Shown here piece by piece: positions 22,750-31,865 of a stretch of DNA of 64,000 nt; position 1 is the stretch's first letter; each line of letters begins with the position of its first letter. A program made the position numbers and the translations under genes. The notes beneath the pieces were generated by a model, which made no database searches, was not told the DNA's origin, and saw only the letters and a program-made list of their open reading frames with translations. Source of the stretch: Prorocentrum cordatum (lineage: Eukaryota; Sar; Dinophyceae; Prorocentrales; Prorocentraceae); assembly GCA_963575745.1 (NCBI GenBank), contig CAUYUJ010019110.1, positions 123,334 to 187,333 of the forward strand, in the 5' to 3' direction.

Positions 22750-23300
22750 CTCCTCTGATCAGAGCTTGCACTGTATAGCTTGCAATGCATGCTTACACAA
22801 CAGAAGCTGCACCATCAACACGAGTTCTCACGCAGCATTCGAACCATACTTACACCACACAGATTGCCTCACATAGATCGCAGCACGTAGCCTGAACCAC
22901 GGATAGCGCACGCTTTAAATGATACCACATGGGCTGCACCACCTAGCTTGCACCACACAGCATGCGCCACAGAGACTGCCAGCGCAGCCTCTGAAACGCG
23001 ATCGGAAGTTCCCGGCGTCAAGCGCCATCGCAGCCGCTTCGGTTGTGCCAAACCAGCTGACCAGCGCGGCCGCGGAGATGCGCCAGCCAGTGCCGAACAC
23101 ATCCGCCGTCGTGGCCGCATTGGTTTTACAAAACGAGTTGCGGATGGGAGGGTGGGATGTTTGCGCGAGCAGTGGAGTTCACAACTCACTACTTACACAA
23201 AAAATGCACCATACAGGTTGCACCGCATAGATTGCACTGCATAGCTTGCACCACACAGCTTGCAACACATAGGTTGCACCACGTTTATTGCGCCCCAAAC
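22750..23300. repeat. TTGCACCACACAG-type degenerate repeat
   Basis: Units like GCTTGCACCACACAG or GATTGCACTGCATAG (about 15-16 bp) occur at 22765-22995 and again at 23195-23290. The segment between (23000-23180) is unique. Confidence 0.7.
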
Positions 23301-23439
23301 AAAAAACAGACTTGGCACGCATCCAGAATGCAGTAACACACTGCTTGGGGTCCACGCTGACAAATATGTTGCCCTTGAGTTTGCGATTTGCGGGATCCCT
23401 GATTGTCGGGTCTGGGTACCAAACATCAATGGAGTCTCG

Positions 23440-23900
23440 GATGACGCCACAACAGCGTCTGCTATTGTCCCAAGAGGGAACCCCAAGACAGCCCAAGACG
23501 GCCCCAAGCTGGCCCAAGATGGCCCCACAACAACCCAAGACACCCCAAGAGAGAGCCCAACATGTTCCAAGAGGCTCCAAAATGATTCCACGAAGCCAGA
23601 CAGAACGGGCCAGAAGATTCCGACGCTTCTTGGCTACTTGTGGGATTCCAGCGTTTCGGCTGAAAATGGCACCAACAGGAACTCGGATAACTCACAGACC
23701 ACATGAAAGGTCCCACGAGGGCCTCAAGAGGATCCCAAGACTGCCAAAGACCTCCCCAAGAGGGCGAACAGGGACTCAGGAAGCGCCCAGATGAGCCAAA
23801 CGGGGACCAAGAGCAAGGGCGCCGACATTTGCTCTGGGATAGGCCTCAGAAGTTCTGAGATGGCGCCAGAACGTCCTCGCAGGCCACCAAATGACCCAGC
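23440..23900. repeat. CCAAGACGGCC-type degenerate satellite, block 2
   Basis: Same word family as 22310-22695 (CCAAGACAGCC, CCAAGATGGCCCC), more diverged. Confidence 0.7.
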
Positions 23901-24570
23901 ATACCCAAGAGGAACATGGACTTGAGTGTAGATTGCAGCATCGATGATGCAGCATGGGCTTACTCTGGTTATCATCATGTGCCTCCTCCCTATCAAGGCA
24001 AAGTAAGGCAAGGCAAGGTTCTGTGCGAGCACGCAGATGGGTCCGATACCGGACGCGGAGTGGAACAATTGCACGAGTTACACATGACGAACTCTGCTAT
24101 TGCTGCTTCGTTGGCAAAGAATCGAAGAAGGAGAGAGGAGAGGACGCGCGAGGGGAGAGGGGGACGCACGACGGGCAAGGACGAGAGGGGACGACCGAGG
24201 AGACACTAGCGGGAATCTGGCGCAGCTTCGCCCTGTGATGCTGTTGACCTGGCCGCGAGTCCACCTGCAGATATATCGCACGTCGCTCGTGGTCTGCCCA
24301 TGGAGCGCTTCAGGTTGGACAGGCAGCTTTGCATCTGCAACGTCGCTTAGGTTCCAGACCGCGACTAAACTCAACAACGTGTGTGCCGGCTCAGAAGGAG
24401 AATGCTTTCCTGCAAGCGACCTCTGCTATGGATGAGCTCAGTGGCCCATTGGCGACTGGACTTGCGAACCTGCGCAGCGTCGATGTCTTATTTCCTCTTT
24501 TCATCAGCACCCTCATGTCACCTCTACTGTTATGGCTCTTTGTGTCTGTACATGTCTAGGCGTGAATATA
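23901..24570. other. No gene recognised; left flank of the YR retroelement
   Basis: GA-rich at 24120-24200. No motif-bearing frame. Confidence 0.4.
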
Positions 24571-24580
24571 CATATATATG

Positions 24581-24826
24581 TATATGCTTCTCTCACCTGT
24601 TTTTGTGCACTCCGCCAGGGAGCTTGTCAGGCCAGGACCTCTGGGGGCTACTCAGGGGTCAACCCAGGAGTTGGGAGAGGTCCCGTCCCTTCAGCGGCCT
24701 CCAAGGGCCTCCCAACCCGCCTGGCACAGCCGTGGCGCTTAAGCACCCGCGCTGCGTCCCAGACGCGCTGGGCCCTTGCCCCGCCGGGAGGTTAAACGTC
24801 ACCAACCCCTGAACCCCCTAGCTCTC
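24581..24826 (-). repeat. Split direct repeat B2 (246 bp)
   Basis: It matches 25003-25248 at a constant offset of 422 with no difference that I noticed. It forms the outer 3' end of the element in its own orientation. The 78 bp between B2 and A2 (24827-24904) are unique. Confidence 0.9.
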
Positions 24827-24904
24827 GTCCTGGCAAAAACTCGCGCGGAGGCAGGCACGGCCACGCGCGAGACGGTAGCAATGCTGCCCCCTGTCTGTGG
24901 GTGG

Positions 24905-25007
24905 GCCAACACAGCTACGGAAGATGGATGAAACTCACGTTATCCATCAACGGCGTCGCGCACGCTCAGGTGGACTCCGCATAGGTTTCCTTGGAAGGTT
25001 CATATAT
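24905..25007 (-). repeat. Split direct repeat A2 (103 bp)
   Basis: It matches 31754-31856 at a constant offset of 6849. Its end overlaps B1 by five bases (TATAT), so B1 and A2 abut directly as expected for split direct repeats. Confidence 0.9.
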
Positions 25008-25248
25008 GCTTCTCTCACCTGTTTTTGTGCACTCCGCCAGGGAGCTTGTCAGGCCAGGACCTCTGGGGGCTACTCAGGGGTCAACCCAGGAGTTGGGAGA
25101 GGTCCCGTCCCTTCAGCGGCCTCCAAGGGCCTCCCAACCCGCCTGGCACAGCCGTGGCGCTTAAGCACCCGCGCTGCGTCCCAGACGCGCTGGGCCCTTG
25201 CCCCGCCGGGAGGTTAAACGTCACCAACCCCTGAACCCCCTAGCTCTC
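25003..25248 (-). repeat. Split direct repeat B1 (246 bp)
   Basis: Inner copy of B2, lying just downstream of the recombinase frame in element orientation. Confidence 0.9.
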
Positions 25249-25367
25249 TCCACGGTCCCTACCCTGGCAACAGCCGCTCCCTCTTGCTCTTACTTATGCC
25301 CTCCACCTTGTTGTAATGAAATGAGGGAAGAAAGGTGGAGGATGGGCGGGACAAACAGACAGGCAGT

Positions 25368-26397
25368 TCAAAGCAAGAACAGTCCATCTCGCCTCTGCTT
25401 GCAGGCGCGCGCGAGCAGGTTGCAGCGCCTCCGCTGCGTGGGCGAGAGATTTAATTGAGTGGCTTCGGCGACGGCATCATGGACATAAAAGCGGGCCGTG
25501 CACGCCGATGCCATCTGCCTCGGAGCAGCGTCTGCTCATGGAGCTGTGGCTGCGGAAGTCGGCGGAGGCGCCTCCCGACGCCAGCTGTAAAGAGTGAGCT
25601 TGGCATCTTGCAGCTCCAGCAGCTCACGTATGGGCCGAGAGTGCTCATGAAACTGCTTGGCTCCATCTCGAGGCAACAGTCTTGTCCGTGCGCCTGAGCC
25701 TTTGCTTTGGCAAGGAGGGCGACCGCTACACCGCTCCGCACGAGCACGAACTGACGGGCACCAGTCTGATGCTGGCTCTTGGTGTTGCGCAGCTGCAGCA
25801 CGGTCATTTGGCGGACTGGATACAGCTGTACATCAGACCACACGAGCGAGGTCATCTCACCCGTTTGGAGGAAAGCGTCGTAGCCTGCTGCCAGCACCGC
25901 CGCAGCGCCACGCTGGCCCACGGCCGCCAATGCACCTGCAAACGCTGTTGTAGGACTGATCGGCAGCGCTCGCGCAGCTGGCTCCAGGCGTTGCCGTTAG
26001 GCCAGCGCCAGCTGTCTCGCAGGTGCCCTCGCACGGGCGGGAAAGAGTGCCTGATGCCTGCAATTGCATTATTAACTTCAACTAAAGATCCTCCGCTCAG
26101 CCAACGGCTCTCGATGAAGGCGACCACGCCAGCGTCGACCTGAGCGGGCGTCTGCGGCTGGCGGTGCTCCTGAATCCAGAAATCAACGACCTCCCCGACC
26201 GCCGCACGGTACCGCCGCAGGGTGAGCGGCGTGACCATCGCCTCCCTCAGCGGCTGGGTCCTCGCTGCAGCTCGTCGCGCCATCGCCTGGGCCGTGACCC
26301 GGCTTTCCTTTGCTGCTGCTTGCGCTGCACGCTTGCCAGGGGCGGCTCTCCTGGCTCTCGCCGGCGGCAGCACTGGCAGCGTGGCAGCGGCGGCCAT
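25368..26397 (-). pseudogene. Tyrosine recombinase, frameshifted
   Basis: Three minus-strand frames carry one protein. Frame 1 (ATG 26397, overlapping the end of pol by about 215 nt) has the core-binding part TPLTLRRYRAAVGEVVDFW and LVEVNNAIAGIRHSF. A frameshift near 25975 leads to the catalytic part PTTAFAGALAAVGQRGAAAV and FLQTGEMTSLVWSDVQL. A second shift within about 25500-25620 leads to the end TARFYVHDAVAEATQL, which supplies the likely nucleophile Tyr; the stop is at 25370. The first catalytic Arg of the family (R-x-x-E-L) is Gln here (codon CAA in LQTGEM). LYSWRR keeps the second Arg. The enzyme would cut and join the circular DNA form at insertion. Dead by two frameshifts and the lost Arg. 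Confidence 0.7.
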
Positions 26398-29300
26398 AGC
26401 TCCAGCGGGGCGGCGTGTCGGCGGGCATGTCGACGGTGTCGCAGTACTTGTACAGCGGGTACCCGGCCGTCGCGAGGAGCAGGGAGTTGAGCTGCCGGAG
26501 CGCGGGCTGCAAAGTCCTCACGCTCGATCTGCCCTTGGTGCTGACTGCCGTGAACGGTTGGGCATCCAGAATGTGCAGGTAGCGGCAGCGGTGGTTCTCA
26601 ACTGCTCGGCACCTCCAGCGCGCTCCATCCACCGCAGCCTCCAGCACCAGCGCCGAGATGTGCCCGGGCCGCTGCCAGCTCAAGCCTGGCTGCTGGAAAT
26701 CGGGGACCACGTTCCAGCTCGCCTCAGGCACGGGCAGCCGGCCCTGCTGACGCCTCGCGTCCCAGATGAGGCTGCCGTCCCCGTCGTTGTCGACCTGGTA
26801 GCGGTAGCTGTCGGCAGCCCAGCGCTCCGCGGCCAGCACCGAGGCGCGGTCGGGGCCCACGGGCCGGAACGGCGGGTGGCGTCCCGGGATCGGCCTCGTG
26901 AAACACGGGAGGTCCGCCTCTGGGTCCAGCGTCGACCAGCCCTCCAAGACCGAGGCATTCAGTGGGAGCCTCTCCACCACAAGCAAGACCTTGAAGTACG
27001 CGGCCTCACCCACACCCTTGGTCTCGACGGTGGCGTCGGACGCCGAGAACGCCGTGACGGGCCACGAGCACCAGTACAGGCGCGGCCGCTTGATGTGAGC
27101 GTGACACCTGGGACCGAGGAACACGGGCGTGACTCCCAGCGCCCTGGTGATCTCCGCCCTCGACTCCAGGGTCATGCTGGACACATTCTCGACGAACACC
27201 ATGGTGCGCTTAGGACAGGCAACCTCCGCTGCCTGGATCAGCTCGGGGACCGGGAAGAAGAGCTTCGGCCTCGACCCCTCTAGGTCGGTCCCCACGACAT
27301 TGATGCTTGCAAGATCTCGGCTCGGGCTTCCCGCGCACAAGACGACCCGGTCGGCGTCCCGCGCATAACCCTTCAGCATCTCCGTGAACCGCACCGTGTC
27401 GACGGCCTCGATGAGGCCAAGCTCGATCACGCCCGCCCAGCGGCGACTCACAAGTCGCCGGGCAGCGGGCTCAACCTCGCAGCTGACGGGGGCGATCACG
27501 TCGTTCGGGAGTCTGGAGGCCTCCACCGCGGCCCCAGCAGCGCCTGCGTAGAGCTCGATGAGAGCTATGCGAGGGGGCCACCGCGCACCACGCACAGGAG
27601 CCGCAACTGCACCAGGCCGCAAAGTCACTGCTGAAGCTCCCCCCCTCGCGCAGGCAACGCCCCGCGCCGAGAGCCCAGCCGTGTGGCAGATGCCCCCAGC
27701 GCGCTCACTGGCATCGGTCGCAATGACACAAGTGTCGATCCTTGCGCGCAGGTCGGTGTATGCCAGCGGCAGCGCCATCGCGGAGTCCGAGAGCTCGTCG
27801 CACATGCCAAGGGGAACAGCCTGCGGTCGCGTCCAGCACCCAGCAGCCCCCACGCTGTTGAGGAACCCCACAAAAGGCCTCCTGAACTCCGCTGCCCTGT
27901 CGCACCTGCCCAGGACCATGAGCATGCCCTGCGTCGAGAGGCCCTGTCTGCCCACGCCCCACAGGATGAGCGCGAGCAACTGGTGCAGCTTCTCGGTCGT
28001 GACTCCAACCTGGCCGACGGCCCCGTCAAACCCCGCGCCCATCTGCTCCAGGACCAGCGCGCGGTGCTTGACCTTGCCGGGGGCGACGCTGGTCCCCGAG
28101 CAGCCGTAGGCGGCCCTCTGCTTCTCCGGGGCGCAGCTCACCGCGCCGATGAGCTCCGCGACCATCGCGCTGGGCACCACCTCGCCATGGTCCCAGTCGT
28201 CGATGCAGTACTGGACCCACTGCTGCTCGAGCCCCCTCGACTTGAACGGAAGTGGGCGGTCCTTGTGCCACTCGAGATCCGCGGGAAACCCCGCAGCGAG
28301 GGGACGAGAGCCGACCCCGAGGCGCCTGTGGCAGTGCTGAAACACCGAGTCCGCGTTGATCCAGCCCAACGGGAAGACGAGCAGCGCGAGGTGTGTCTTC
28401 CCTGGACCCGGCACACCGATGAGCTCGCTCGGGATCGCCTCCGCGAGGGCCATGGATGGCTGCCAAGCCTCGGGCAGCTCGCCGCCGTAGAAAGCGGAGG
28501 CCAGGTCATCTGAGGACCCGAGCAGCATGTGGCCCTCTGGGAGCGGGACGGCGACCCACGAGGGCGATGCACTTAGGGTCCCAATGTCGTCCCTCATGAT
28601 GCGCTGGTAGCTGTCGGCCGGGACCATGTTGATGATCAGGCGCTGGACGCACGCCTGGCCGGGTGACCGCGTGCCGCCCTTGGCGTCCCCGAACGCCTCA
28701 GCGAGCACCCTGCGGCTCCCGACCTTGAAGATGCGGTCGTCGGCGATCGGCGCAGCCAGCCCCAGCTCGACGAGCTTGGTCCAGATGCGGTACCACTCCT
28801 GCTTGGACGTGACCTGGATCGCCGCCCGCGGGACCTCGGCAGGCGACTCATCCCGAGGGAGCAAAGCCAGCGTGGGGCCGGCAAGCCAGGCGCCCGCCTG
28901 AGCGTCCGCGAGGTCGACCGCCTTGACCGATGCGGGGGCGCCCTGCGCGGGGAGGCCTGGCATGTTGCCTGCAAGCGAGAGCGGCGGGGCGCGGGACGTC
29001 ACCTCGCCCCCGTGGGAGTCGGTCTTCGACGCGATGACCTGGTCCCAGTCCGGGAGCTCGAACGCTGCGGCAGCATCCTGAACGAAGTTCACACACACCT
29101 CCTGCACAATGCCGAGCGCACTGATCTGACCTGCCGTGGGCCGCCTCGCGGCGACGGTTGGACAACGCATGTGCCCCATGTACGGGTAGTTCAGGCTGAA
29201 GTCCACGAGCAGGGCCCACCCCTGCGCCGCGGCGGCGTCCACCTCGCAGGTCTCCGGCAACTGCTGGTGCAAGTACCAGGCGGCGCGGTGCCTCTCGAAG

Positions 29301-29590
29301 AGTGGGGCGTCGGGCAACGGTAACGGCGACACCTCGCGCAGCCGCGCGAAGCTGGCCGTGGGGTCTGGCGAAGTGCACATCTCACAAACATACCGCCCGA
29401 TCGCCCCTGGCGAACCGTGCGCCGCCTCGTGGACCGCGAGGGCGAGCCTGAACTTGGAGCTGACACCTGCGCCCACCTCGGCTGGCATCTGGCGCCACCG
29501 CCGAGCCCGCGAGCTGCCGCGCAGCTGCCGCTCAGGCGGGCGGAGGGCAGGCGGGGGCGAGCGCGAGGCCGCGGCCTCCGCAGCGTCAGC
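26183..29590 (-). CDS. Pol polyprotein: RT, RNase H, DNA methyltransferase
   Basis: This frame is open for about 1,135 codons to the stop at 26183-26185. The same frame stays open up to 31597, but that part is a shadow of gag. RT: motif A SSDDLASAFYGG (Asp codons 28510-28505), FPLGWINADSVFQHCHRRLG, and the catalytic YCIDDWD (Tyr 28210-28208, Asp-Asp 28201-28196). RNase H begins with VIATDASERAGG (Asp 27715-27713). The methyltransferase domain follows, and RNase H resumes with HILDAQPFTAVSTKGRSS (Asp 26566-26564) and PADTPPRW. RT and both RNase H Asp residues are intact. The frame lies at -1 relative to gag, so expression would need a frameshift or a separate start (an ATG lies at 29488). I believe this domain order recurs in dinoflagellate retroelements. 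Confidence 0.8.
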   Translation of the reverse strand, partial: ADAAEAAASRSPPPALRPPERQLRGSSRARRWRQMPAEVGAGVSSKFRLALAVHEAAHGSPGAIGRYVCEMCTSPDPTASFARLREVSPLPLPDAPLFERHRAAWYLHQQLPETCEVDAAAAQGWALLVDFSLNYPYMGHMRCPTVAARRPTAGQISALGIVQEVCVNFVQDAAAAFELPDWDQVIASKTDSHGGEVTSRAPPLSLAGNMPGLPAQGAPASVKAVDLADAQAGAWLAGPTLALLPRDESPAEVPRAAIQVTSKQEWYRIWTKLVELGLAAPIADDRIFKVGSRRVLAEAFGDAKGGTRSPGQACVQRLIINMVPADSYQRIMRDDIGTLSASPSWVAVPLPEGHMLLGSSDDLASAFYGGELPEAWQPSMALAEAIPSELIGVPGPGKTHLALLVFPLGWINADSVFQHCHRRLGVGSRPLAAGFPADLEWHKDRPLPFKSRGLEQQWVQYCIDDWDHGEVVPSAMVAELIGAVSCAPEKQRAAYGCSGTSVAPGKVKHRALVLEQMGAGFDGAVGQVGVTTEKLHQLLALILWGVGRQGLSTQGMLMVLGRCDRAAEFRRPFVGFLNSVGAAGCWTRPQAVPLGMCDELSDSAMALPLAYTDLRARIDTCVIATDASERAGGICHTAGLSARGVACARGGASAVTLRPGAVAAPVRGARWPPRIALIELYAGAAGAAVEASRLPNDVIAPVSCEVEPAARRLVSRRWAGVIELGLIEAVDTVRFTEMLKGYARDADRVVLCAGSPSRDLASINVVGTDLEGSRPKLFFPVPELIQAAEVACPKRTMVFVENVSSMTLESRAEITRALGVTPVFLGPRCHAHIKRPRLYWCSWPVTAFSASDATVETKGVGEAAYFKVLLVVERLPLNASVLEGWSTLDPEADLPCFTRPIPGRHPPFRPVGPDRASVLAAERWAADSYRYQVDNDGDGSLIWDARRQQGRLPVPEASWNVVPDFQQPGLSWQRPGHISALVLEAAVDGARWRCRAVENHRCRYLHILDAQPFTAVSTKGRSSVRTLQPALRQLNSLLLATAGYPLYKYCDTVDMPADTPPRWSYGRRCHAASAAAGESQESRPWQACSASSSKGKPGHGPGDGATSCSEDPAAEGGDGHAAHPAAVPCGGRGGR
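26990..27570 (-). CDS. C5 DNA methyltransferase domain with Ser at the catalytic Cys
   Basis: This domain is part of pol. Motif I is IALIELYAGAAGAAVEA (27570-27515), binding S-adenosylmethionine. Motif IV reads CAGSPSRDLASIN where the family has GPPC or SPCQ; the catalytic Cys position is Ser (codon AGC, 27322-27320). Motif VI FVENVSSM is intact (Glu 27190-27188) and motif VIII is KRPRLYW. TGC to AGC needs one base change. Without Cys the enzyme cannot form the covalent intermediate with cytosine, so methylation activity is not expected. The rest of the domain is undamaged, so loss is recent or the domain kept another role such as DNA binding. Confidence 0.75.
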
Positions 29591-29592
29591 CC

Positions 29593-31593
29593 TCACGCCC
29601 GAACCCGGGCTGTCCTGCGGGCAGTGCTCGTGCCGCGGCTCCTCCCCGTCTTGCCTTTGCCGCGGCTCTTGGCAGCCGGCGGCCTCCCAATGTGCGCCTT
29701 CCACGCCGCCTGGGTCTCGCCCTCGCGCCTCGGGTGGGCCGCCTTGTGCTGCGCGAAGCTCCGGCCTGCAGCCGCGTCCGCTGGTGGCACGCGGGCGGCG
29801 GCTGCTGCGTCGAGGTCCCCCTCGGAGTCGCTCAGGAGCTGGACCGACCGCGTGGGACTGCAGCTGGTCCTCCGCGCTGCTGGCGGCTTCTTCCCGGCGC
29901 GGAGAGCTGCTGGACCGTCGCCTGGGTCTCGTCCGGCAAGGATCCTCATCGCCTCGGGCGATCCTGAGTCTGGCGTCCCGGGAGCAGGGGGCGGGCGGCG
30001 CGCCTCCGCGCGCCCATGGCCTGCAGGTGCCGTCCCCCCCAGCAACGGAGACGGCTCCCGGCCAGGCCCCCAGCCCGGCCTGCGGTCTGCAAGTCGCTGG
30101 TGGAGTTCGGCGACCTTCAGCTCCCGGGCCTCGACCTTCTCGGCAGCGTTCTCCTCGTCCAGAGAGGTGCCTGACGGAAGCTGTTCCTGCGCAACCAGCG
30201 TGAGCCATCGTGCCGATTGCCAGCTTCCGTCGCGGATGGCCATCGACCGCGCCTTGAACTCCAGCACGACCAGATCCGCCGTCTTGATGACCTCCCCGCG
30301 CAGGATGCCGTCGAGCGCCAGCCCCGGCGGGCGGAGGACCCGCCCCTCGACTGACCCCAGCGTCTGCGGCGGGTGAGCATCGAAGAACACCGTGTTCAGG
30401 AACTGTGCGACACACGGGGCCCGCAGGTCGGCCTCGCCTGCAGACAACTGCTGAGTGAACTGGCTGCGCAGGTGGCCAAGCCCACTCACGAGGAGAGCGT
30501 CGGGCCGCTGTCAAGCAATCCAGCCGAACAAGTCGCGCTTGCTGCTCACGCCCTGGTAGCGGTCGCGGCCCCCAAGGCGCCCTGTGTCGCTCTCCGCGCC
30601 GTCCTCCACGTCGTCGTCGTCGCGGTCCAGGAGCGCCGCGGTCACGGCCGATGCTGGCCTGCTCCTCCTCCCCGAGGCGCCAGTGCGCGCTGGGGCAGCA
30701 GCGGCGGCTCGGCCAGCAACCTCCTGTGCCAGGCGCTCGCCTACGGCTCCTGCCGGGCGCGCAGCGTTCTTGGGCGTGCCCTGCCTCGGCACACCACGAG
30801 CTGCCCTGCCCTCCAGCCGCGCCAGCCGCGCCTCGAGCTCGGGGTCCTCGGCGGTCTCCTCGAGCCCGGCGATCTCCTGGTCGAGTGGGCTCGCCTCTCC
30901 TGGACCGCCCGGGGTCAGGGTGCCCTCCACCTCGCGGGCGCACTTGTGCGGAGGCCCGCGAGGCTCCTCCTCGACTTTGTTGCTCCCATCCCCGAGCGGC
31001 CAGCCGCCGTCCTCTCCAGGCAGTGGCTCGGCCGAGGGCGCGTCGGTCCGCACAGGCGCCCCAGGATTCGCTGCTGGGCAGATGAGCTTCGCCCGCTCGC
31101 GGGCCACGCCGCGGGGGTCCACTACCTGCCACACGACCAAGTGCTCGACCACAGCGCCAGCTGGAGCGACCGTCCCGCACTTGTTGGCGCTGCACCTGCA
31201 GAGGTGGAAGACCGTGGCCGCGGGGCGTGCGCCCCGCTGCCCGCAGGTGGCCGCCTACAATGAGATGTACGGGTCCCTGGCGCCCACCTGCCGGGCCTTG
31301 ATGAATCTGCCGAAAGTGTCCGCCTGGTAGGCGACCTCGACCTCGAGCATCTCGACGCCCTGCGGCGCCCCTGCGTCGTCCTAGACCCGCGCCAGGACCC
31401 GTGCACCAGCCCTCGGCGGCAGCCCCGCCCCCAGCTCGTCGTTCAGCGCCGCGTCGAGCCAGGCTCCTCTCGGGAAGGGCCACCCGCCGGCAGCTGGGGC
31501 TGCCCGGTCCATCGGGCTCCTCGCCAGCAACAAAGCGGGAGAGGGGCGACCCGCGCCCGGGATCCTCGTCTCCCAGCCAGGTCCTCGCTCCCC
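29593..31593 (-). pseudogene. Gag-like region, broken by in-frame stops
   Basis: One minus-strand frame has protein-like content throughout, -1 to pol: VEMLEVEVAYQADTFGRFIK, a Cys-rich stretch HLCRCSANKCGTV, acidic and Pro-rich linkers, AQFLNTVFFDAHPPQTLGS, MAIRDGSWQSARWLTLVAQE, a Glu-rich helix EENAAEKVEARELKVAELHQ, and a basic tail KSRGKGKTGRSRG ending at the stop 29593-29595. It is interrupted by TAG at 31383-31381, TAG at 31257-31255 and TGA at 30513-30511. Protein character continues across all three, so they are nonsense changes and not true ends. TGA at 30511 could be a CGA to TGA change at a CpG. Gag would package the element RNA. The real start is not clear; TGA at 31596-31594 bounds the frame. 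Confidence 0.6.
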
Positions 31594-31753
31594 TCACCCC
31601 ACCAAGGCTGCCAGCGAGGCTGATCAGAATCAGTCGTCTGAGCGTGGCCCTGCAAGTGGCCGCGCGCGGCGCGGCAGTCTTTCAGTAGACAGAGTGGCTC
31701 GGCAGCGGCCACAGACGGGCGGCACCGCCCGGTGACTCCGCTGCCTGTCGCAA

Positions 31754-31856
31754 GCCAACACAGCTACGGAAGATGGATGAAACTCACGTTATCCATCAAC
31801 GGCGTCGCGCACGCTCAGGTGGACTCCGCATAGGTTTCCTTGGAAGGTTCATATAT
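31754..31856 (-). repeat. Split direct repeat A1 (103 bp)
   Basis: The 5' end of the element in its own orientation, with the same sequence as A2 (24905-25007). Its outer edge runs into CATATATATGTATATG, also present at the other end of the element. Confidence 0.9.
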
Positions 31857-31865
31857 ATGTATATG

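Larger units (their letters stand above)
24571..31865 (-). mobile_element. YR retrotransposon with methyltransferase, Ngaro/PAT-type ends
   Basis: On the minus strand the order is A1 repeat, gag region, RT, first half of RNase H, DNA methyltransferase, second half of RNase H, tyrosine recombinase, then B1, A2 and B2 repeats. The A1-ORFs-B1-A2-B2 layout of split direct repeats, with a tyrosine recombinase instead of a DDE integrase, is the known signature of Ngaro/PAT-type elements in the DIRS order. Such elements are thought to insert through a circular intermediate joined by the recombinase. The string CATATATATGTATATG occurs at both outer ends (24571-24586 and 31850-31865) and the A2/B1 junction reads TTCATATATGCTTC, so a short CATATATG-like core is a likely crossover site. 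The copy is defective (see parts), but its repeats are still almost identical, so it is not ancient. Confidence 0.85.

Noticed and set aside
26222-27283. 353-codon plus-strand frame inside the YR element
   Set aside because: It is antisense to the methyltransferase/RNase H region, which has clear motifs on the minus strand.
29600-31597. N-terminal 660 codons of the long minus-strand open frame as real protein
   Set aside because: They read as Arg/Gly-rich shadow; the -1 frame over the same bases has gag-like content.
24571-31865. LTR retrotransposon
   Set aside because: The repeats are split (A1...B1A2B2) and not a simple pair at both ends, and the integrating enzyme is a tyrosine recombinase.
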